Shown one piece after another: positions 1 through 13,200 of a stretch of 64,000 bases of DNA. Below the pieces are notes generated by a model. That model was given only the letters and a program-made list of their open reading frames with translations, did no database searches and was not told where the DNA came from. Source of the stretch: Centropus unirufus (lineage: Eukaryota; Chordata; Aves; Cuculiformes; Centropidae); the NCBI GenBank assembly GCA_013397695.1, contig VYZI01000183.1, positions 651,448 to 715,447 on the forward strand, in the 5' to 3' direction. Position 1 is the first letter of the stretch, and each line of letters opens with the position of its first letter. The position numbers were made by a program, and so were the translations under genes.

Positions 1-1163
1 GTATGGGAAAGTTGTCCTGGCAAGATGGAATTGTGTTGTGAAACTGAACCTGGGTTGGGCTTAAAGACATGGTTGCAAGCCATCATTAGGTGCAAAGTGT
101 ATGTAGAATAGCATTGTCTGATGTGTGTTTTTTCTTGGGAAAACACTGTGTGTTTACTTTGGAGTTGAGATTTCAAAGAATCTTCCCCAGGAAAATTAGG
201 CCTGTGGGATTTTTGGTGAATAATTAAAATCCTAAAGCTGCTATGCAGGAAGTAAGTAACAGCACAGTTTAGGTAGGATGTGAAATCAAGATGTGAACAG
301 TATGAAATACTTGAAAAGTATGTCCATTTGGATAATGAATAAAAAGAGAAAAGAAACGTGTAGACTTCCGAATCCAAGAATGACTTCAGTCGTTCGTGAT
401 AAGTGGTAGGAGGAGAAGGGTTCTTACCCACGTTTAGATGGGCCACTGCAAAAGTCTGTTACGTGGGGACCTTCAGTCTGGAATGATTTAGTGAAAAAGA
501 ACAAGATTTCAAAAAGCAACCCTTTTTAATCTATATTTTGATAAAACAATGTTACAAAGGCACTCAGAGGGTACATTAAGCTGTGTTGACCTTCATAGGG
601 CAACTTTGTATGCCTGACACGTTTCAAGATGAACAAGTGTCTTTGGGTTGCAAGCGATGTACTATTCTCCATTCCAGCCCCTAGCTCACAAATTGCATCA
701 TCTTCTTAATCCTCTCTTTCTTACTGACATAACTGAAGCCAAGATATGGCCCTCTGTTGGCTGTGATTGTCATCTACCTTAGGAATAGTAAAAGGTGATA
801 TAATATTTTTACTACACAATGTTGCTGAGTTAAGGCTAAACACTAGATCAAAGGAGTTTGTAAACTAAAGGAGACAGCACAGCCAAAGCTGTTCAGGCTT
901 CTGTATAGGAGCAGTATGTTCCTTGTGAGGAGAGCCTCAGTGTCCTCAGTTGCGTCTCTGGTCCAGAAATGTTTGGTGACATGGCACAGGTGTCACCTGT
1001 ATCACTAGAGAATGAAGCAACTTGCTTGAGGATAAAGGCACTCCTTCCTTACATCTCAAAAGCTGAATACTTTCCCTCCTATATTTATTTAAGCAGGTGT
1101 AGTTTTGTGCCTGTTTTGTTTTTGAACTTCAGGACTACACATCAGGGTGTTACTCTTTTTTAG

Positions 1164-1268
1164 AGGACAGCACAGATGAGTGATGAAGATGACTATGAAG
1201 GCTGTGATCTCTTTGACTCTGAAAAAGAGGAAGATGAGGATGGAGACTTAGGTGAAAGCGCAAGGCCT
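1164..1268 (+). CDS. WASHC2: WASHC2 window exon 1
   Basis: The acceptor is ttttttag and the donor gtaagt; 105 nt, entered and left in phase 0. It encodes residues 1-35 of the visible part and contains DYEGCDLFDSEKEEDEDGD, an LFa-like acidic motif whose second Leu-Phe pair is degenerate. The first kilobase of the window before it is intron, in which I see no further exon. Confidence 0.85.
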
Positions 1269-4200
1269 GTAAGTAATTGTTACATACCTGGAGGGAGAAA
1301 TTTGACTTCCTTCATGAAAAGTCTGTCCTTAGGGGGATTAGAATGATGGCTGTCAGTTTCCTGGGATGGAATTCTGGAGAGAGGATCTGTAAAAATCCTC
1401 AGTGGTCATTTAGCATGGTTGTTCCATCTTTACCTTGAACTAGGGGACTCCTGCATCCTACGCTGGCATCAAAGATGTCTGTAAAGGTCATTAAGAAATT
1501 ACATGTTTTATTTGTGTGTTAAATGCTTCTTGCTTGTCCTGCTCCCCATATGAAGTGACATTAAAAATAGTGATCATAAGGGACTAACATTATCTCTTAA
1601 TGGCCTTACTCAGAAGTTGCATAGCCTTTTTTGAGGGCTTCAATCAAAGCCTAGATGGGATATTGTGCAAGGGAGGCTGTTGAATATTTATGGAGTACTT
1701 ATAATTATGATTCCATCAAGTTGGTAATTGGATTCTGTATGAGAAATATGCTGTTATTTGTCCTTACACCTCAGAAAAAGAAGAGACCAACATCATTTGC
1801 AGATGAGCTGGCAGCCCGAATCAAGGAAGTACCCGTCAAACAGGATGAAGAGCATTCATGTAAGTTAACTGTTTATATTTAATAATTGCTTGTGTGATAG
1901 TGGGGGACTTGTTAGAGAGTTGGAGAGGAGGTTCTGTGTAACAATATGTGAAGTAACACAGATCTGTTATTTGAATGTATTATGTGAAAGCCCAACAAGA
2001 GTAGCTAAAGACACTGTTTTGTGTTCTGAGAAACTTTTTGGCCATAAATTATAAGATCGAGTTAGAATTCCTTCAGTGTGTACTGGAAAACACATTGCTT
2101 TCAGGTGTGACCGATCACACCCCAAGCACACACGTTAATGGAAAGATTTTCTCTCTAATCTGGTTCTCCCTCTGCATGCAAAACTATGTCTGACCAGATA
2201 TACTTCCTCCTCTTTCAAGTAAGTATGTGGAAGCCACTGGTCGCTGTGGTCTTTCTACAAGCTCAACAGTGGGAAAACCCCTCAAGCAGTAGATTGGTGC
2301 TTTAATGTGGTGTGGGTTGCTTGTTTTTTCCTCTTTGTGGCTTAAATATACTGTTTTGAGGAACTTTTCCTTGCTGCTGTTGTCTGTGATATTTTAGACT
2401 AAATACTGCACTTTTGTGTCCCTTTCAAAGGGAGAGACCACTCTCAAATAGTTATTCTTGCAGCAAAGCAGGTGTTGAAAGTAGCTGACTAAAACTGAGT
2501 TGGCAAATGCTTGTGAGCCTGCTTTTGACATACAATTTTGAGAGCATGAGCAGACAAGAACAGTATATGTAAGTATTCTTGCAGGGTTTGAACAATCAAA
2601 CTAGGTCTGTGGATATCAGAGTATAAAATCTATCAACTTACTTTGTTCACCTACATGGAAAAATAAAATAAAAATGCCGCTACTTTTGGTAGCCAAATCA
2701 AGGTACGCTGTCTATAACCATTTCAGATGCTCAAAGCTTCTGCATGCTCTGTGTGGGATCTCAGCCATCTGGAATGCTCTGTTGTGCTCTGGCATCTTAG
2801 ATGACACTAATCTGTGTGTGGGCAACTGTTGAACCCATAGTACCTGATGGAGTGATGCTATTACAATTTGAAGTGCTAATTTTAGAACCTGTGCTTTGTA
2901 GAATGGCTTCAGTGGGCTGATTCATATGAAACATAGTGGTCAGATTGGTTAGATTATTTTTTTAGGTTCTTTTTGCCATAGGTGATCACAGGCTACAAGT
3001 AAAGGTGGACTATTTAAATTTTGCTTTCAAATTTTCTCCTTAAAGCCCTGTCATCAGAGTCCAAAGCAAGAAAAACCCTGAAAGACAAGAAGGAAGTTAG
3101 AGTTCCATCGGATGGTAGGATATCCTCTTCTCTTGTCAGTTGTGGGTTGAACCACTTGGGAAAATGGGCCTTCTACTGTAGAAATTTGTGGCCTATCAGT
3201 GAGCATCCTTTAAGGTGAGTGTGTAAACAAATCCAGTTCGTGATGTGCATGTAAAACAAGGCTAGAAACAGGATTAGTAAGAGTTCCTCCTTAAGTTTGG
3301 TCTTGTGGAGCAACCACTTGTAACCAAATCTGTCTACAGCAGCTTCTCAGAATGTGTCCTGTTTATAAGAGAGAGGGGATGGAAGCAAACCAGTTTTTAT
3401 TTTGGTTGTTTCCAATTCCCTTTCCTGAACCTTGACCAGTCCCACCACAGCTCTTGGCTCTTGTGCTTTCTAGATGAAGATGATGACATCTTCAAGCCTC
3501 CTAAGCTGACTGATGAAGACTTCACACCATTTGGTTCTAGGGGTGGCCTTTTCAGTGGTGGAAGAGGTCTCTTTGATGATGAAGAGGTGAGAATGGTGAG
3601 AGGGCAGAAATAGTGTGTGTCTCCCTTTTAAAAACAAAACAAAAGATCCCCACAAATTGCTACCTCTGGAAGGCAGGAAGGGGAAATAGCATTTTGTTGC
3701 TCAGTAACATTTGAGTGTAGTGGGACAGTCCAGCTTCCCAGTGCTGGAACAGAACTATGCAAGTGAGGTACTTATGTCCGCCTTGGCACAAGCCTCTCTT
3801 TTCTGCAGTGGTGCTGATGAGAGGAATCTCTTGTGTGGCTTAGCATTATGTTAGACAGGTTCTAATTCCAGAAGAGCTTACTCAGCACTTCACTCTAATC
3901 TGTGGAGGTAAACTAAATGCCTTAGTTTCTTTATTTTAGAACAGCATGTTTCTATTAAAATGCCTGTGAGAATACTGAATTTTGTCATTTTATCTTATTC
4001 CATGGCTGTGGGAAAAGTCTGAAAGGAAGGAGAACATGATGCCCTTCCCACTGTTTTGCATACCATGTCTAGACAGCGATGCTGTTGGGCTGCATTCTGT
4101 ACTGTTAAAAGTTCCCTATTGCAATTATGCTGTCTTCGTTCATGCAGTTCTTGTACAATTCCCGAGTTAGCTGCATTAGCAAGAGAAGTTCATCTTAAGC

Positions 4201-7200
4201 TCACTTTTGTACTGTGTACCTAGAGCTGACTTGATGAAGGAAACTGCATTTCTGACTTTAATTATTGTTTGTGGACATGAAAGGGGGTAGAAATCAACAT
4301 CAGGGTTACAATCAGATTCTTAAATCTTAAGTAAAACAAATAATTGCCTCTGATTTTTATCATGCAGCAGATAGTGGTAACAGTCCGGTCAAGGCCAGAA
4401 TAGTAGCCAAACTGTTGCACTTGTGGGATGTTGTGTTCTTTGCTACTAGAACAAAATTCAAGTGATCTTTGAAGCCAAGAAAGATACTAGACTGAAATGT
4501 AGGAGGCCTCATGCACAGCTGACCCGAAGCTTACCATGACAACAAACAGCCAACAAACACCAATCAGGGGCATTGTGTGAAGGGATAAAAGTAGTTGTGC
4601 AATGCTTTTCACTCAAAAGCAGCTACTATTGAACAAATATTGAAGCACTTTCTTGTTAAGCGGTAGACAACAGCTTTAAAAAAGATAAAAGTAATCTGCC
4701 ATAAATAAAAGTAATCAAGCCAGCTTTGTGTCAGTGCAAATTCAGATGAAGCTATCGTTAGAGCCTCTTGGTTACTTATTGCCAAGACTACTTTCCTTAT
4801 CCTGTAGTCACAGGACAGACAAGCAGATTTGTCTGTGATTGTTGCCTGCCTGTATATAATTGTTTTTGTTTTCTCTTACATACAAGTTTGTAGACTCATA
4901 GAATGGTTTGGGTTGGAAGGGACCTTAAAGATGATCCAATTCCAGCCGCTCTGCCATGCGCAAGGACACATCCCACTAGACCAGGCTGCTCAAGACCCCA
5001 TCCATTCTGGCCTTGAACACGTACAGGGAAGTGGCATCCACAACCTCCCTGGGTAACCTGTTCCAGTGCCTCACCGCCCTCATTGTGAAGAATTTTCAGT
5101 TACTGGAACGCCATTATAAGGTCTCTCCAGAGTCTTCTCCAGGCTGAACAGCCTCGAGTCTCTCAATCTGTCCTATAGCAGAGGTGCTCCAGCCCTGTGA
5201 TCATCCTCCAGCCCTCCTCTGGACCCATTCTAACAGTTTCATATGCTTCTTATACTGAGGATTCCAGAATTGGACACAGTAGTCCAGATGGGGGTCTCAC
5301 AAGAGCAGAGTAGAAGGGCAGAATCACCTCCCTTGACCTACTGGCCATGCTTCTTTTGATGCAGCCCAGGATACAGTTGGCCACCTGGGCTGCGAGCACA
5401 CATTGCTGACCCATGTCCAGCTTCTCATCAATCAGCACCCCCAAGTCTTTCTCCACAGGGCTGCTTTCAATCGCATTATCTCCCATCCTATATTGAAGCT
5501 GTGGATTGCCCCAGCCCAGGTGCAGGACCTTACACTTGGCCTTGTTGAATCTCATGAGCTTCACACTGGCCCACCTCTCCAACTTGTCCAGGTCCCTCTG
5601 TATGGCGTACTGTCCTTCTGGGATGGTAACTGCACCAGAAGTTCATGTCTAGGAAGGGTAACTTACCTTCCCTTATCACTTATAATGGAGGAGGCATTAC
5701 TGTACCAGAAGGCAGCCCCAACGGGTCAACAAGCAAATAGTTACTGACAGATGCGCAATTAATCACCAACATCCCTGATGCAGCCCTGGGCTACCCATAG
5801 TCATTCCCAGGTATTGCTGCCTTGTTCCCACAGATTTATACAAGGACCATGCATTGTATCTCCAGGTAGGCAACCTCTAATATCGAACTTCTAGTAAGAG
5901 GAGGCTTTCAAGAAATGAAGTGGTCACTACTCACAAGATCTGGAGCTTCCCTGGAGATCTAGGCTGTGATTCCCCAGGGGGACTGGCACAGGGCAACTGC
6001 AACCTGAGTACAAGGACTTTTGAGACTGTCCATTGCTTTTATGCTGTAATATATATTTCAGTACCACACTGGTGTTTGGCTTCTCCTTAGCAACCATGCA
6101 AATCATTCGTCTTAACCATGTGAAGTTCAGGATTACTTTTATGCTTGTTCTGACCTGAATTCTTCCTTCAAACCTTACTGAATAAGCTTCAAAAGCAAAG
6201 CTAATGAGGGTTTAACTAGGACCTTAACAGCTGTAGATTAATTAGTGTAAGTCCTTGAGTATGTGTAAATAAAAGGTCTTTCTTTCTCTACAGTAAATAG
6301 ACTGATAATCAGTAGAAGTTACATTTTACAAGATAGTAAGCTACTTTTCTGAATGTGGATACTCAGGGTTTGGGTGCCTGGGTTTTTGTCTGTATGTGTA
6401 GACATCCTTTTGAGAAGAGTCTGGTGGCTACCTTCTCTGTCTTGGTTTAAAAAAGAGGCTATTTTATGTGAAAATACCAGTAGCTGCCTTTTCCTACAAA
6501 AACCAAATTCACCACTGTCCTCCCTCCCCCTTTGCATTTTGATCTACAGAGTGATCTTTTTGCTGAAGCACCAAAAGGAGACGAATCAAAAGAGCGAGAG
6601 GAGCAAGTTCCAGTAAGTGAAGGTAAGAAACCATTGTTCCCTCTTCTACTCCTGTGTAGGCTGTGATTTATCACCACTAGCGGCCAGACTGTTCTGTTTC
6701 CAAACTAGAAAGTCTGGAGTAGCAATTGTTGGCAAAAACTCTTCTCTTCCTCAGTCTTAATAGAGAACAGCTGTGTTTTGCTTGAATTTTGAATGTGTTT
6801 GTTCACTGTGATCTCTTATGCACACCTACTCTCTTGGAGCTGAAAGAACATCCTTTATGATGTTGGCAGAGCTTTCTGCATGCACTGGGTCCCTGCTGAT
6901 GAAGATTACTTTGCAGGACCTGGTTGTGGGTTTGAGTGGAGTGAAGATTTCTTCTTGCAGATTAATGCATGTCAGAGTTTCCCATTAGACCCTTATGAAA
7001 TGTGAGCACACGTTGTGTACTGTGGCAACTTTTACTGAAGCATCGCATTTGATGAATTTGCAGATTGAGGTGGAGAGACCAAGCCATTTTTTGTTTTTGA
7101 GTGTGTGAATGTGAACTCTTGTAAATAATACGATGTGTAAATGTATATCATGTTTATAAGCTTCAGTTTAGCAGAGCTGTTTTGTGGAGTTCTAATGGAG

Positions 7201-10200
7201 GGAAGATAGGTATACCGTTACATAAATCTGAAAAAAACCCAGAAGTTCAAGGAGAACATCTAAAGAGCTCTGAGCTACTGGTAAATAAAGGAGCTCTGAA
7301 GACTTCAGATTCCTGTCTCTCTGGTAGACTTCAGAAGACTTTGCAGTGTAAAACAAGTGCATCCATTTGTATTGTACTTCCTATGATTTCAGTGTCCTCT
7401 AGAAAGTCCTTAAAGAAAGTTCCTGCAGGTGCAGTATCTCTGTTCCCAGGTATGATTCATTCAATAGCAAATTGCTTCATGCACAAAATGCTTTTCTCTT
7501 TAAAACCTCGTGGGGAGGCTTTAAAGAAAACTGCAAATGCAGCTGCCCTGCATTGCTTGATCATATGCTTAGTAACAAATATAGGTGCTTTTACCATGCT
7601 AAGCCTAAACTGCAGCATGCTTTATGGATAATCAAGATTGTGTAGGAGCTCTGAAGGTAGGTACCATTGATGGCAGATATTGGAAGCTCTCAGCTTCCAG
7701 TGTTGCACTGTGGACTTTTGAGGATGTATGTTACTTTAATTGATGTTGTACAGCTTAAGTCTGCAATGCATGCAGTCACACCTTCCCTCTGTACTCTTAG
7801 AAGGAAATGAATTTTGATCTTTCAGATTTGATCCTATTCCCTTGAGTATGCAGAATAACAGTTTAAACATCAAGTTCCTGTATTTTTGTGGCAGGGGTAA
7901 ATTAGAGCAATCTTGTTTCTCCAGTTTCAATTGGGAGGATCTGCATACATGGGGAGGGACCAGATCTGTAACTCTAAGCTAATGGAAAAAAAAATTGAGG
8001 AACACTGTTCTGTGTCAGACTTAAAGCTGAGTAATGAAAAAACCCTGTCACTGGTCTCTCTGAATTGACTGACTTTGATTTCTGCTTACGGGTAGGGTCC
8101 TCACCTGATTGAATTATCCTAAAATTAAGTTTTATCCTTAATCAAGAATGGCCTGTTTTAAGACTATGTTTCCAGTAAACAGAGCCTTCAGTCAGCATGA
8201 TCATTGTAATAGAGCATATACAAATACAGCCTTTTTACTCCAGGATCAGAGATGCACATCAGCAATGGTCATTCAACATAATTTAAGATTTACCAGTAAA
8301 ATTTAAGCCAGCAGATTGAGGTTTTCATTATCCTTCACTCTTTCTGGGAGGTACTGTTGCATAAGCAGGGAATTTCCCATTGTTCTAAGTGTCCTGTTGT
8401 AGACATCAGGAATTAAGTTATATGTAGTATGTCTTTAGTTGCTCGCTGTCAGTAGGTTAAAGTCACCAGAGAAAAATCAAGACAGTGTTCTTTGCTATTC
8501 AGATTCTCTTGATGAGCACGTTCCCAGTGAACAGTTTGTTTAGGGACTTGAGAATGTTTAACAATTAATCAAACTTTGTGGCTCTATTTCTGTCAATCTT
8601 GTAGCTCCTTCTGTCTACACAATACTTTAAACTGCCGCTACCCTGGTCAAAATTCCGGCAGTCCTACTTTTAGCCGAATAGTTATTCTTTCTGCCAAAAT
8701 TTAATTTCAAGTATTTTCTGGCTCCCTCTCTCCCCGCCATTTCCAAGCATCTATTCATAAGAAGAAAAAGGCTTAGAACCAGACTGCCAGTTTTTACCAA
8801 AAATGGTAGAAGTGTTTGCAGACAATGTATCAACATGTGCCTATTGCTATAGCCAAGTATTTCCATGCCAGATGTAGAAGAAACAGTTGTTACCAGCTTA
8901 CTCTAGTTGATTGCTGCCATATCTGAATTTCACAGGAATCTCGGGACCAAACTCCACGTGGTACTACAGTACTGTTAGAGGTCTTGCATGACGGGTGCAG
9001 TTCCTTGGGAGAACTCCGTCACCTGTCCTTCCTGCTCCTCAAGCACCTCAATACTTTTATTTGTCCATAGTGGTGTGACTTCCTAGTTAGTAGTAGGATT
9101 TGGGCTTGGGAAGTCCATAGGGACAACAGTGTGGGACTGCTGAGTCTTGTAGCTTTACCATAAAACTTGGCTGCTGCTCTAGAGGAGTGTGAGCAGGTCT
9201 GAGGAAGAAGTGTGATTGCAGTGAGAGTGAGGGGCCATCTCTTTGTCTTGGCTTTATCGGGAAGCTTCTAGCTAATGCTTTTGATGCAGCATTATTGCAG
9301 GAGCACATTAAAAATTGCTGTGAAGGAAACTAGGCCTCGCTCTACTTATTATGGCACAAGTTCTGCTTTTCAGTAAATCTGGCAATGATCTCTCATTGAA
9401 TTTGTTTGGGTTTTTTCCTGCAGGAGGAAGTGATGTGTTTAGTTCCACTGTAATTGTGGAAAAAGACAAGAAATCTGCAGCACAAAGCACAGAAAAAAGT
9501 CCTAAACAGCCTGGGAAGGTTCTTTTCTTTGATGATGATGATGACTTCTTTGTGGGAGCAACTAAAAAGTCTCCAGGTTCAGGTACCTCTATACATGTTC
9601 TGTGGAAGACTTAACATTAAAGGTCATCAAAATTCAAACTGATAGGAATGAATGAGTTACAAAATTCAAACCTGCATCGCTGCTAATTCTGCTTGGGGTT
9701 TGTTGGTTTTTTGTTTGTTTGTTTGTTTTGTTACTGGCATTTCTTTTCCTTAGAGTGGTGCGGGGCTAGTTTATTAGTACACACTCTCCACTGACTTTCC
9801 TGGTCTGCTAGGTATCTAGACTTGAATCAGGGAAATAATATTTTTTTGCGCAGCTTTGAGTCTCCTGTGTCCAATGCTCCCTCTTGGCAGGCTCTAGGCC
9901 TTTACAGGTGCCAAACCAATACAAACCAGTACTACACTTAGAGGTGTCAACTGACTCTGTGTGCCAATACTTGTTTTCTGCACCAGTGCTCTCATGTAAG
10001 TGGTGTTTCAATTCAAGAGCCTGCCCAGCCTTGTCTCTTAAAGACTAGTGGTGTTGATCATCTTTAAAAAGGGAGTGTGGCATCTTTAGAGACTCTGGTA
10101 TCTTCTCTTGTTTGATATTGGCTGTTCTGTTCTCATTCTCTGTTTGTTTTGTCTCTTAATGCAGTCAAGGCCACACCAGACCTGTTTGATGATGATGAGG

Positions 10201-13200
10201 AAGATGATTTATTCAAGGAAAAACCTACCACTCCTCCTATGGTTTCTGGCACGACTAAAGAAACAGAAAGCCATAGGGAGACTGTCATGGAAAAAAAGGT
10301 AATGTCATATAAATGGATCATATGGCTAAGGTTTTGGGACAAAGTTATTACTACAGCTGAAATAGTCTTTCCATGTGCAACACTAAGGAAGTGCATGTTT
10401 GTGAAACAGAGCTAGGTTCTTGGGGTCTTCGATGACCCAAGCATTTCAGGAGTCCTTAAATGCCTTTTGCAAGACTCTTATTAAGAAAAGATTGAAATGA
10501 GAGTGAAATGAGAAGCCTCTGATGATAAAAAATGTTTGTGAAGTTCATGGCTGAATTGAAACGAGCCTGACGAACCTTTGGTTTCACATCTCTGTGCTGC
10601 AGAGACTTTATGCACTTACACTCACTGGTGGTAGAAACTTAACAGGTCACCCGTTGCTTGGCAGGGTGGTGTATTGTGGGAGGGGAAGGTTGCTGTTGCA
10701 GTTCTGCCTAAGTGTATACAATACTTGGAGTGTTTAAAAAGCTATTTTCAGCTGAAAGCACTAAAGCCCTAAATGTTCTGAAGACACATGTACAGAGTTA
10801 TCGGAGCCTCCTAACACATAAAGCTTTCATTTCCAGAGCAGCATCTCAAGGAAAGTAGTAATGCACTTTGTTTCTCTGACAGAGGTTGTATATACTCATT
10901 TTATATATTTTTGCTGCCCAAAGTGTATTTGAACATAATGATCTGACCCTCTTCTCCCCCCTGGACTGACATGTCTACTGTGCTGGGGAAGTCTAGTGAA
11001 AATTGCTGTAGGACACTCCCTCCATATGTCTTATGAGGGCCATCTGAGCAGAAGGGTCAAAGCCAGCTTCTCTGGTGCAGTGCAAGAGTGTCCATGATCA
11101 GTGAAGTGGGAGTTGTGGTTGGATGTCATCTAACACCAGTGCTCTGATTTCATAGCACTTGGAATTCCTGGAGAGGAGCATGGGAACTGCTTTAACAGCA
11201 TCACTCCTGCTCTGTCAGGAAACAAGGACTGCTTGATACTCCAAGGTTGTTGACAGTAGTGCTTAGGCCTATAACCATTCTGTGTTCAATGGCAATACAG
11301 CTGGGGACATGCGAGGGCTATGCTGTGCTAATGCAAGAAATAATGGCTTACACAAACTCTTCTTCCGTTACAAAATGCAGCTTGTTAAAAGAAATATTTT
11401 TGTTTAACTCGCAAGTTAAACTCATACAAAAAACAAAAGCTAGAAGCTAGCACGAGTTGCTGCAAACATTTTTCAGCTGAGAACGATCGTGTGGGGAGGT
11501 GGGGACTGTAGTAAGATCTGCAAGTCACTTGTGCATAGCTCTAGCTGCATGTAAGGAACTTGGGTAGCACATGAGTTTTGGACTTCGACCCATGGGTGAC
11601 AAGGTTGTGTTCTGTCTGTTCAACTGCTGGAATGCTGCCAGTAGTGTACCTCTTAGCAGCAGTTAGATGGTATGCTTGCCCTTACTGAATCTAAACGGGT
11701 GCTGATGAAGTGTCTTCAATTGCTTCTAAAGAGTCAGCAGTCTTTGGGTGACGACTTCAAGCCTTTATCTGAAACACCTCCGAGGAAACAGAGGGGCCTC
11801 TTCTCTGATGAGGAGGATGCTGAAGTGAGTATCTCTTTAATAAATCATGGGGATTGGAGTCACTCTGATTTCAGTCCACTCGTATCTAGGGACTCCTCAT
11901 ATATCTGTAGAATTGGGAACTCTTGCATCCATGCATCTACTCCCAGCCACCCTGAAAGTTGGAAATGTCTGGGGAGCTTTTCCCTATCTTCAGAAAGTGA
12001 AACTTGTGTAATACATGCAAGCATAAATTGAAAGCCTGAAGAGGGGAAAGATCAGCAAATCAAGAGCAAGAATCATGAAACACTGCATATATTTAATCTT
12101 TGCTTCCAGCTAGCAGTTAATCTGCAAAGCTGACGGAAATCCCTGTGGAGTTGCAGGTGATTGGTACATCTGAGTAAGACAATCTCCCTATTTCATAGGC
12201 ACATTAGACACTTTTTAAAAAAGGAAAAACACAAATGTCCCATTTAGAGTTCTTAAAAATATAGAATTGCTTTGCAAAGTGATGCTGCTTTTGATTTGCA
12301 CAGGACTTGTTTTCATCAAGTAAAACTGTGAAGTCCAAAGCTACATCTCTCCCCACCAGCAAATCCATGACAAAAACTCATCTTTCCTTGTTTGATGATG
12401 ATGAAGAGGTAAGTACCTCTTCCTTGTACCACCTATGTACACAAGCCCACCTGCAGAGCCTGGTATGAATGCAGCAGGAAATATTCAGCTTACAACACAA
12501 AGCTTGTAAATTGAATACTAAATTAGAGCACAAATCAGTCTTGATTTGTGGGGCAGTTCTGAGCATGTAGACAGCGTTGTGAAGGAGACCAGTAGCAGGA
12601 TCTGTTGTGACTTCTTGGTGTCTTTTTAGTATTTCCCAGTCAGTGCAGGTGGATGTTATCCCTCTGATAGAACTAGAAAACATTGAACAATAGGAAGGAT
12701 ATGAGCTTCAAGAAGCTGTTCTATCCTGGCCTGTGGTACCTAGCCATACAGATGACTTCTTGCTTCCCTTGGGTTGGGGCTGGTGATTCCTTTCTTCTCC
12801 GTTTTCACTGTAATAATTGTGTCTGTGAGCATAGAAACTGAGATCAAAGCACAGCCTATGCAAGGAACTGCACAAAATTGAGTTAGTATGTGCTTTTATC
12901 TTTTTACCTCTGTTCCCTCACACACACATTCCAAAGAGCTTTTTATTCTGGGCCTGCAGCCTTTGTGGCGAGTAAACTTACCCCCATAGTGTTAACCTGA
13001 GGCAAACAGGAGGCTGCTCAGAGCCATGAGAGAGGGGGTTTCTGCAAACTCAAGATAAAGGTTTCCTGTTCAAGAGGAGGCTGCTTTCAACTCCCCTTTC
13101 TGAATAGGGGCTGTTTAGAACCAACTGTCAGAGTAGCAAACCATTTTGTAATGTGGTAAGGTCCATAGTATCTGCCCTGAATGTTGTGTTACGGAGCTGA

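Noticed and set aside
5250..5582. Minus-strand 110-codon frame as a host gene
   Set aside because: It is the decayed reverse-transcriptase end of a CR1 LINE.
7182..7631. 149-codon open frame as an independent gene
   Set aside because: It lacks an ATG at its start, and only its 7393-7449 part corresponds to conserved WASHC2 sequence; the rest is open intron.
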